Assembly (NCBI GenBank): GCA_904502235.1
Contig: CAJGDP010000019.1
Coordinates: 1-34,289, forward strand
From: an uncultured Bacteroidaceae bacterium
GTDB taxonomy: Bacteria > Bacteroidota > Bacteroidia > Bacteroidales > Bacteroidaceae
DNA: 34,289 nt
Direction: 5' to 3'
Shown in pieces: positions 1 to 5,966 of this stretch; within the stretch, counting starts at the first letter, position 1; each line of letters starts with the position of its first letter. Under the pieces are notes generated by a model. The model did no database searches, was not told the origin of the DNA, and saw only the letters and a program-made list of their open reading frames with translations. A program made the translations under genes and the position numbers.

Positions 1-16
1 ATTCATATAAAAACAA

Positions 17-50
17 AAAACCTTGACAATCGTTTGATTATCAAGGTTTT
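17..50 (-). terminator. Intrinsic terminator after tRNA-Pro
   Basis: A 10-bp perfect inverted repeat (17-26 with 41-50) closes a 14-base loop. Read on the minus strand it is followed by a T-rich tail. It begins 8 bases beyond the 3' end of the tRNA gene, as expected for a Rho-independent terminator. Confidence 0.75.
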
Positions 51-57
51 AACTAAG

Positions 58-132
58 TCGGGATGACTGGATTCGAACCAGCGACCACACGCCCCCCAGA
101 CGCGTACTCTAACCGGGCTGAGCTACATCCCG
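58..132 (-). tRNA. tRNA-Pro (anticodon GGG)
   Basis: The minus strand folds into a complete cloverleaf. The acceptor stem is a perfect 7-bp pairing (126-132 with 59-65), and the discriminator base is A (complement of 58). The D-arm pairs GCTC with GAGT. The anticodon stem CGCGT/GCGTG encloses the loop CTGGGGG, giving anticodon GGG with G at position 37, as in tRNA-Pro. The T-arm is CTGG-TTCGAAT-CCAG. CCA is not encoded: the bases after the discriminator read CTT. It decodes the proline codon CCC, and CCU by wobble. Confidence 0.95.
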
Positions 133-147
133 CTCTGTTTTCGGTTG

Positions 148-177
148 CAAAGGTACATAAAAAACGGTAAAATCAAA
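148..177 (-). promoter_or_regulatory. Promoter of tRNA-Pro
   Basis: On the minus strand TTTG (174-177) is followed after 18 bases by TACCTTTG (148-155). This matches the Bacteroidota housekeeping promoter pattern TTTG-N19-TAnnTTTG. The tRNA 5' end lies 15 bases downstream of the -7 box. Confidence 0.7.
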
Positions 178-236
178 CTATTTTATTGATTTTATTTTCT
201 TTGACGCAGAAAATATTAAAGAAATAGAATTATTAT

Positions 237-244
237 TACCTTTG
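237..244 (+). promoter_or_regulatory. -7 promoter box of the methyltransferase gene
   Basis: TACCTTTG matches the Bacteroidota TAnnTTTG -7 consensus exactly. I see no good TTTG box at the usual distance upstream. Its position places transcription start near 250, which argues against a TTG start at 242 and for the ATG at 266. Confidence 0.55.
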
Positions 245-265
245 CACAACCAAAACTGCATAAGC

Positions 266-1018
266 ATGAATACTACAGACAACAAAAGAACAGATGTCAT
301 AAAGGACCCGATGGGACAGGCCATATCGGATTTTCACCGTACGGGAAAGGCAGCAAAACTGAGAGTTCTGTCGTCGATGTTCTATGAAGATGAGATACCG
401 GTAGCCACTCTATTCCGTAGCTTCAACAAGATGCCGATACAGGAGCGCAAAGCCATTGAAATGTGTCGTGGCAAGGTGCTTGATGTGGGTGCAGGCTCGG
501 GATGCCACAGTATTGTACTGATGGAGCGCGGACTGGATGTTGTTGCTATAGACATTTCACAGCTTTCTGTAGATGTGATGAAGGAGCGTGGAATAAATGC
601 CTTGAATGTGAATTTCTTCGATGAGACTTTTGTTGAGAAGTTCGACACTTTGCTGTTTGCCATGAACGGCATTGGCATTGTTGGCAAGATTGAGAACCTT
701 GGTGCTTTCTTCCGTAGTGCACGACGTTTACTGGCACCCGGCGGACAGCTTTTGCTCGATTCGTCTGATATAAGTTATATATTCACGGACGATGACGGTG
801 GAATGGACATTGACCTTGCTGCCGGATACTATGGCGAGATTGACTATGCCATGCGCTACAAGAACATAAAAGGTGAGCCATTCGATTGGCTTTACATCGA
901 CTTTGACACTTTGGCTATGTATGCCGAAGAGCATGGATTCAAATGTGAGAAGTGCATCGACGGCGAGCACTACGATTATCTAGCAAGACTGACTTTAAAC
1001 GAAAAAGAAACTGTCTAA
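266..1018 (+). CDS. Class I SAM-dependent methyltransferase
   Basis: A 250-residue predicted cytoplasmic methyltransferase. The Rossmann motif I VLDVGAGSG lies at about residues 71-79, the acidic end of strand 2 at D96 in VVAIDIS binds the SAM ribose in this fold, and the post-motif LLAPGGQLLLD is at 155-165. The family covers small-molecule, lipid and protein substrates, and nothing in the C-terminal half tells me which applies here. The frame is open upstream to a TTG at 242, but that codon sits inside the -7 promoter box, so ATG 266 is preferred. The gene is monocistronic, between a divergent tRNA and a convergent small gene. Its stop codon lies in the loop of the terminator hairpin. Confidence 0.85.
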   Translation: MNTTDNKRTDVIKDPMGQAISDFHRTGKAAKLRVLSSMFYEDEIPVATLFRSFNKMPIQERKAIEMCRGKVLDVGAGSGCHSIVLMERGLDVVAIDISQLSVDVMKERGINALNVNFFDETFVEKFDTLLFAMNGIGIVGKIENLGAFFRSARRLLAPGGQLLLDSSDISYIFTDDDGGMDIDLAAGYYGEIDYAMRYKNIKGEPFDWLYIDFDTLAMYAEEHGFKCEKCIDGEHYDYLARLTLNEKETV

Positions 1019-1036
1019 ACAGTTTCTTTTTCGTTT
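997..1036. terminator. 18-bp hairpin with the stop codon in its loop
   Basis: Bases 997-1014 are perfectly complementary to 1019-1036, leaving a four-base loop CTAA at 1015-1018 that contains the TAA stop of the methyltransferase. The stem arms are A/T-rich runs, giving a T-rich tract on either strand. The small convergent gene ends at 1040, so the hairpin probably terminates both genes. Confidence 0.75.
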
Positions 1037-1039
1037 ATA

Positions 1040-1291
1040 TCATTCGAATTCCGCTTCGTTTTCGGCCGCCATTGGCAAATCGATATCCACATCATCGCTA
1101 CATCCGTCAATATACGGTCTGCGTGGAGAATCCGGCGACACAAGAGTATTGCGCAAACTGATATATTCATCCGCATCTTCGGGTGACATTGCTTCGCGTA
1201 TCTCCTCGTCGGAATACATCATTGCCTCAATACATTCTGTGAAAATCTCCACTCCTTTTCCGGTATAGCTTTTCTTGCATTTATCTTCCAT
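1040..1291 (-). CDS. Small acidic hypothetical protein
   Basis: An 83-residue protein that I do not recognise. It has no signal peptide or membrane segment. The C-terminal half is strongly acidic with many D and E residues and ends EAEFE; the N-terminus is basic. The sequence MYSDEEIREAMSPEDADEY looks helical. Reality is supported by a consensus -7 box TAAATTTG about 25 bases upstream of the ATG, by codon use like its neighbours, and by a hairpin just past its stop. It is a single-gene unit between uup and the methyltransferase. A role as a small cytoplasmic adaptor is possible but is only a guess. Confidence 0.65.
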   Translation of the reverse strand: MEDKCKKSYTGKGVEIFTECIEAMMYSDEEIREAMSPEDADEYISLRNTLVSPDSPRRPYIDGCSDDVDIDLPMAAENEAEFE

Positions 1292-1316
1292 ATCTTTTTC
1301 TGCTTTTACGACAATG

Positions 1317-1324
1317 CAAATTTA
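1317..1324 (-). promoter_or_regulatory. -7 promoter box of the small acidic gene
   Basis: On the minus strand the sequence is TAAATTTG, matching TAnnTTTG, 25 bases before the ATG at 1291. No clear upstream TTTG was assigned. Confidence 0.5.
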
Positions 1325-1380
1325 ATACTTATTTTCGGATAAAGGATGCTATAATCATCTTTTGATTCGTAGGATTGCAA

Positions 1381-3231
1381 TTATACGAACTCGCTAAGCT
1401 CCACCCAACGCTCGGTCTTTTCATCGATAAGTTGCATAACCACCTGAATTCGTTCACCTTTGGCAAGCAAGGATGCTGTGTCAAGAGTACCGCTGCTCAT
1501 CTCCTGTTCGAGCAGTGCCTTTTCCTCTTCGAGTGCCATAATCTCGGGTTCAAGAGCTTCGTATTCCTTGCGTTCCTTGAAGGTCAGTTTGCGCTTTGTT
1601 TCGGTGCGGTACGACTGTTTGGGTTGCTGATTCTTTTCGACAGGCTTTGCATTCTCTCTTTCCTCTTCGCGCCAATAGCGGTAATCGGTATAATTACCCG
1701 GAAAATCCTTGATATCACCATTGCCGTTGAATACAAACACGTGGTCCACTACTTTATCCATAAAGTAACGGTCGTGGCTTACTACAATCACACAACCTTT
1801 GAAATCGCGCAGATACTCCTCGAGCACCTGAAGGGTTTCTATGTCAAGATCGTTGGTAGGCTCATCGAGTACAAGGAAGTTAGGATTCGCCATAAGAACG
1901 GTGCAAAGATAGAGACGACGTTTCTCGCCACCGCTGAGCTTGTATACATAACTGTACTGTTTTTCGGGAGAGAAAAGGAAATGCTGCAGGAACTGCGATG
2001 CGGTAAGCATCTTTCCGGCAACAGGGATAACCTCGGCAATGTCTTTCACGACATCTATCACCTTCATCTCCTCGTTGAATGCCAGCCCTTCCTGACTGTA
2101 GTAACCCCATTTGACGGTTTCACCCACCTCTATAGAGCCACTATCGGGTGTTACTTTGCCCAGCAACATCTTTATGAATGTAGATTTGCCTGTGCCATTG
2201 TTACCCACAATGCCAAGTTTCTCGTAACGTGCAAATGTGTAATAGAAATCCTTTGCAATAACCTTGTCACCGAACGATTTCGACAGGGCGTTCATCACAA
2301 ATATTTTGTTGCCTATGTATTGTGATTTTATTTCGAGCGACACCTTGCTGTCATCGCGCATAGCGGCTGCCTTTTCCTCGAGTTTATAGAATGCCTCGAT
2401 ACGATATTTTGCCTTGTGGGCACGTGCCTGTGGCTGACGACGCATCCAGTCGAGTTCGGTACGCAACAGGTTCCTTGCTCTCGCGGTTTCTGCGGCAAGA
2501 TTCTGCAGACGTTCTTCGCGCTTCTGCAGGAAATAGCTGTAATTTCCTTTATAACGATATACCTGCATATCGTCAATCTCTATTATCTCGTTGCAGACAT
2601 TATCTAGGAAATAGCGGTCGTGCGTAACCATAAGCAACGAACCTGTCATGCGCGACAGATACTCCTCGAGCCACTCAACCATTTCGATATCAAGGTGGTT
2701 GGTTGGCTCATCAAGAATCATAAGGTCGGGCTGCTCTATAAGCACTGCGGCCAAAGCCACGCGTTTCTTCTGTCCGCCCGACAATTCGCTTACAGGTTGT
2801 GAGAAATCGTTTATCTTAAGCTTTGAGAGCACCTGTTTAACGCGGTTTTCGTAATCCCACGCATCAAGGCGTTCCATCTCCTCCATAAGATGCTGTAAAT
2901 CATCTGAACCTGTTTCAAGAGCCTTTTCGTAACGGGCTATGACATCAGCCTTGCCACTGCGTTGCAGGCAAGCCTCGATGACTGTGATATCTGATGCGAA
3001 TTCGGGTTCCTGTTCAAGATACCCCACACGCACACCATTGCGCAAGGTTATTTTTCCGCTGTCGAGCGGTTCCTCACCTGCGACAATCTTAAGCAAGGTA
3101 CTCTTGCCCTTGCCGTTGCGGGCTACGAGTCCTATACGCTGACGCTCCTCCACTACAAACGATATGTCGCTGAACAACTCAAGTTCTCCGAACGACTTCG
3201 ATATATTCTCTATCTGCAGGTCTATTGCCAT
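1381..3231 (-). CDS. uup: ABC-F family ATPase, Uup type
   Basis: A 616-residue soluble protein with two ABC domains and no membrane segments, the layout of ABC-F translation factors. Domain 1 has Walker A at 37-45, signature LSGGQ at 150-154 and Walker B MILDEP at 171-176. Domain 2 has Walker A GNNGTGKST at 343-351, signature LSGGE at 432-436 and Walker B LVLDEP at 453-458. Both Walker B motifs keep the catalytic glutamate. A charged C-terminal segment (about 545-612) looks like the coiled-coil domain that marks Uup, so Uup fits better than EttA. The family acts at the ribosome, and Uup is also linked to stability of repeated DNA. In domain 1 the first Walker A glycine is alanine (ARNGKGKST). 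The gene lies 13 bases after murI and is probably the last gene of the operon. Confidence 0.9.
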   Translation of the reverse strand: MAIDLQIENISKSFGELELFSDISFVVEERQRIGLVARNGKGKSTLLKIVAGEEPLDSGKITLRNGVRVGYLEQEPEFASDITVIEACLQRSGKADVIARYEKALETGSDDLQHLMEEMERLDAWDYENRVKQVLSKLKINDFSQPVSELSGGQKKRVALAAVLIEQPDLMILDEPTNHLDIEMVEWLEEYLSRMTGSLLMVTHDRYFLDNVCNEIIEIDDMQVYRYKGNYSYFLQKREERLQNLAAETARARNLLRTELDWMRRQPQARAHKAKYRIEAFYKLEEKAAAMRDDSKVSLEIKSQYIGNKIFVMNALSKSFGDKVIAKDFYYTFARYEKLGIVGNNGTGKSTFIKMLLGKVTPDSGSIEVGETVKWGYYSQEGLAFNEEMKVIDVVKDIAEVIPVAGKMLTASQFLQHFLFSPEKQYSYVYKLSGGEKRRLYLCTVLMANPNFLVLDEPTNDLDIETLQVLEEYLRDFKGCVIVVSHDRYFMDKVVDHVFVFNGNGDIKDFPGNYTDYRYWREEERENAKPVEKNQQPKQSYRTETKRKLTFKERKEYEALEPEIMALEEEKALLEQEMSSGTLDTASLLAKGERIQVVMQLIDEKTERWVELSEFV

Positions 3232-3244
3232 TATAAAAGATTTC

Positions 3245-4093
3245 TTAAATAAGTGTTACCGTTTCCACTTCTATCTGACGGTTCAGGAACAGCGAAGCCT
3301 GATTTCCGAATTTTCCGTCGGACTCTGTGGTAAAGAACCTGGATACACCGCCTTTTGTACACAAGGCATCCATCTCGGGATGACGTTGCAGATACCTTTG
3401 AAGCGATTCTGCCACGGCCGCTCCCTGTGTTAGAACAGTTATCCCTTCGGGCACATATTTCCTGATTTTATCAATGAGAATGGGGTAATGCGTGCAACCG
3501 AGTATTATGGTATCAATATCCTTGTCGCGCGCAAGCAGATTGTCGATATGACGTTTTACAAAGTAGTCGGCTCCATCGCTTGCGAACTCATTTGTTTCTA
3601 CAAGCGGAACCCAAATGGGGCAAGCCTCACCCGTTACCTTTATATCAGGAAAGAGCTTGCGTATCTCCAATGGATACGAGAGCGATTTTATTGTTCCCTC
3701 GGTCGCCAGCACTCCCACATGACGGCTTTTGGTGATTTCACCGATACATTCCACCGTAGGACGTATTATTCCGAGCACACGGCGGTTAGGGTCGAGATGA
3801 GGAAGATCGAGCTGCTGTATCGAGCGAAGAGCCTTCGCCGATGCAGTGTTGCATGCAAGAATCACAAGCTGACAGCCCTGCGAAAAAAGGCAACGTACAG
3901 CTTGGCGTGTGAACTCATATACAATGTTGAACGAACGTGTGCCGTATGGTGTACGGGCATTGTCGCCAAGATAGATATAATCGTATTCAGGCAACAGGTT
4001 CTTTATCTCGTTGTATATGGTGAGACCACCGTAACCCGAATCAAAAATTCCTATCGGACCTGCCTCCTTAGGGAACTGGACAAGATTCTGCAT
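3245..4093 (-). CDS. murI: Glutamate racemase
   Basis: A 282-residue cytoplasmic enzyme that converts L-glutamate to D-glutamate for peptidoglycan. All family signatures are visible: IFDSGYGGLT at 16-25 with D18, substrate-loop residues around YLGDNARTPYG (41-51), the first catalytic cysteine C81 in LACNTAS, and the second cysteine C200 in LGCTHYP with H202. Length is typical for MurI. It begins 7 bases after the last OmpH-like gene and continues into uup. Its placement beside uppS and bamA joins wall-precursor supply to envelope assembly, a layout I recall from other Bacteroidales. Confidence 0.96.
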   Translation of the reverse strand: MQNLVQFPKEAGPIGIFDSGYGGLTIYNEIKNLLPEYDYIYLGDNARTPYGTRSFNIVYEFTRQAVRCLFSQGCQLVILACNTASAKALRSIQQLDLPHLDPNRRVLGIIRPTVECIGEITKSRHVGVLATEGTIKSLSYPLEIRKLFPDIKVTGEACPIWVPLVETNEFASDGADYFVKRHIDNLLARDKDIDTIILGCTHYPILIDKIRKYVPEGITVLTQGAAVAESLQRYLQRHPEMDALCTKGGVSRFFTTESDGKFGNQASLFLNRQIEVETVTLI

Positions 4094-4100
4094 AATCCGG

Positions 4101-4736
4101 TTATTGAACTTTTAGGGAATCGAACAACTCTTTGCGTACAGCCGGAATTATGCAATACGGTATAGTATCCGTGGCAACCACACCGATGCTGTCGGTAGCC
4201 ACTTCGGCACATTCCACGATATTGCGCAATGGAAGTTCGGGACGAAGTATGGCAGATATCACATCGGCTGTAATATTCTCTCCACACATAGGATTTATAT
4301 ATTTATACCCTCCATTGTCGGTATCTATGATATAGGTAAGGGATAGCTCCTCGCAAACACGTGGCAGAGCAGAGTCTATCAGTTGATAGCTCGACTGCGA
4401 AAGAGAATCCTTTGCATGACGCAACCATCTTTTGAGCTGGTCGCGGAACACGATGCTGTTATCTATCATCTGCTGCAATTCCTTCTGTCGTTTACGAAGG
4501 ATTGGCTCCGGGAAGTCGCGCTGACCGTCGAGGAATGCCACATAGAAACGGGTGAGCTCCTGCTCGTTATAATCAACCTCCTTAAGGCAACGCTGTTTAA
4601 GTTTGTCGTAGTCCTCCATTGCAACCTGATATTGTGGCAAAGAATCAAGCACAGCCTTATAACTGAAATAGCCGAACTTGGTCTGCGCCATCAGTACAAA
4701 AGGAGAAAACATCAATAACAACAATAATTTACGCAT
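4101..4736 (-). CDS. OmpH/Skp-like periplasmic chaperone, third copy
   Basis: A 211-residue exported protein. The ATG at 4736 is chosen because it gives a clean signal peptide (MRKLLLLLMFSPFVLMAQ); the frame extends 10 codons further upstream without adding a signal-like sequence. The mature protein has the OmpH start (KFGYFSYKAVLDSLPQY), then a long charged helical middle (about 45-120) that would form the Skp tentacle, then a return segment containing TYIIDTDNGGYKYINP. It has about 50 extra C-terminal residues compared with the other two copies and is the most divergent. The family chaperones unfolded outer-membrane proteins in the periplasm. It lies between the second copy and murI. Confidence 0.8.
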   Translation of the reverse strand: MRKLLLLLMFSPFVLMAQTKFGYFSYKAVLDSLPQYQVAMEDYDKLKQRCLKEVDYNEQELTRFYVAFLDGQRDFPEPILRKRQKELQQMIDNSIVFRDQLKRWLRHAKDSLSQSSYQLIDSALPRVCEELSLTYIIDTDNGGYKYINPMCGENITADVISAILRPELPLRNIVECAEVATDSIGVVATDTIPYCIIPAVRKELFDSLKVQ

Positions 4737-4757
4737 GTCTTTGAATATATAAAGAGA

Positions 4758-4778
4758 GGGGGACAATGACTATCCCCC
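4758..4778 (-). other. Small hairpin between two OmpH-like genes
   Basis: A G/C-rich 6-bp stem (4758-4763 with 4773-4778) closes a 9-base loop in the 62-base spacer between the second and third OmpH-like genes. There is no T-tract, so it is not a standard terminator. It sits 21 bases before the ATG of the third copy and could tune translation or protect a processed mRNA end. Confidence 0.35.
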
Positions 4779-4798
4779 ACCCGATTCTTTTAAATTAA

Positions 4799-5341
4799 TC
4801 AGTTTCTAGGAAGATTTGCTGCAGGAACTGCATTTGCAGGAATACCGAGTTTTGCTCTAACCTTCATTGTAACATCCTCGCATAGAGTCTTGCTGATGTA
4901 AGGCATACCGCCTGACACGTCAAAGATGCATACAAAACCTCCCTCTGCACCAACAGCATCGAGAGCCTTGAGCAACTCCTGCTGAATAGCAACCATCTTC
5001 TCCTGCTCCTGCTGCTGAAGATTTGCAGAAACCTCGTTGCCATACTGACGGAGACGCTCATCGAGCTGCATCAACTCCTCGTAACGACGCTTAAGAATGT
5101 TCTCAGGAACAGAGTCCTTCTGAAGTTTCTCGAATTCAGTACCCTTCTTTTCGAGCTCTGTACGCATTGCGTTGAACTCATCCTCGTACATCTTCTGGAG
5201 GTCAGCAAGTTCCTTCTGTGCCTTGTCGAAAGCAGGCATCACCTGAATAATCTCTGCAGAATTAACATATCCGAACTTCTGCTGCTGTGCAAACATACCC
5301 ATAGGAAGAACGAGCATGAGCAAAATAAAAATCTTTTTCAT
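4799..5341 (-). CDS. OmpH/Skp-like periplasmic chaperone, second copy
   Basis: A 180-residue exported protein, a usual length for the OmpH family. The signal peptide ends at about residue 19 (MFAQ). The mature start QKFGYVNSAEIIQVMPAF is the OmpH beta-strand plus first helix. Residues about 40-125 are a long charged and Q/E-rich helix pair expected to form the Skp coiled-coil arm, and the C-terminal strand contains FVCIFDVSGGMPYIS. It is predicted to work as a trimer holding unfolded outer-membrane proteins for BamA, encoded 625 bases upstream in the same operon. The spacer to the first copy is 37 bases and very AT-rich. Confidence 0.9.
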   Translation of the reverse strand: MKKIFILLMLVLPMGMFAQQQKFGYVNSAEIIQVMPAFDKAQKELADLQKMYEDEFNAMRTELEKKGTEFEKLQKDSVPENILKRRYEELMQLDERLRQYGNEVSANLQQQEQEKMVAIQQELLKALDAVGAEGGFVCIFDVSGGMPYISKTLCEDVTMKVRAKLGIPANAVPAANLPRN

Positions 5342-5378
5342 CTTCTTATATTTTTTATATTAAACATTTATTTCATAA

Positions 5379-5894
5379 TCAATCGCCATAGCCCAATTTT
5401 GTCAACACTTCGCTGCTTATGTCAATGGAAGGCGAAGAATATATCAGGCTGCCGGCTGATGAACGGTCTATGACCATAGAATATTTCCTGAGTTCGCAGA
5501 TATCCTTTACGGCATTGTAAATCTCCTCCTGAATGGGCGCCATAAGACTCTCGCGCTTCTTGTACAGTTCGCCTTGAGGACCGAAATAAGCACGCTTCAA
5601 ATCGCTTGCAGCCTTCTCTGCCGCAAGGATTGCCTCTTCGCGTTCTGTGCGCTGCTCATCCGACAGGAAAGCCGACTCGCTCTGATATTGCTTATACAGC
5701 ATCTCTGCCTGCATCTGCAACTCTTCTATTTCACCCTGCCAACGCTTCGACTGCTGGTTAAGCTGTTCATTGGCACGCTCATAAGCAGGGATATTCTTAA
5801 GGATATACTCCATATCCACAGTTACATATTTCTGTGCATACAATCCCGATGCCATGCACAGGAACAACGCGGTCATTATAAAAATCCTTTTCAT
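5379..5894 (-). CDS. OmpH/Skp-like periplasmic chaperone, first copy
   Basis: A 171-residue exported protein with signal peptide MKRIFIMTALFLCMASGLYA and mature start QKYVTVDMEYILKNIPAYE, the conserved OmpH entry. The centre (about 40-120) is a charged helical region rich in Q, E and K, and the C-terminus has YSMVIDRSSAGSLIYS, matching the closing strand of the family. It is the first chaperone gene after bamA, 72 bases downstream. It differs clearly in sequence from the other two copies, so the three are old paralogues rather than a recent amplification. Confidence 0.9.
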   Translation of the reverse strand: MKRIFIMTALFLCMASGLYAQKYVTVDMEYILKNIPAYERANEQLNQQSKRWQGEIEELQMQAEMLYKQYQSESAFLSDEQRTEREEAILAAEKAASDLKRAYFGPQGELYKKRESLMAPIQEEIYNAVKDICELRKYSMVIDRSSAGSLIYSSPSIDISSEVLTKLGYGD

Positions 5895-5966
5895 GATAAT
5901 CTCTTTATTACTATAAGACGTGAAACAACGTGTTTTATTACATTTTCTTTGTGAATTTCACATTTT

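Noticed and set aside
37..45. Possible Walker A defect in Uup (Ala for the first Gly; these are residue numbers, not bases)
   Set aside because: The rest of NGKGKST, the signature and Walker B are intact, and I recall the same substitution in other Bacteroidota proteins, so it is probably not a loss of function.
242..265. Extension of the methyltransferase to a TTG start at 242
   Set aside because: The TTG is the last part of the -7 box TACCTTTG (237-244); transcription would begin after it. ATG 266 gives a normal N-terminus.
1375..2325. A 316-codon plus-strand frame opposite uup
   Set aside because: It lies wholly within the well-supported uup gene, has no recognisable motif and reads as the antisense shadow of biased codons.
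5950..5962. Short dyad TGTGAA-T-TTCACA just after bamA
   Set aside because: Six-base arms with a one-base centre in AT-rich DNA; it resembles a CRP-like half-site pair by chance, and its position after a stop codon inside an operon gives no regulatory logic.
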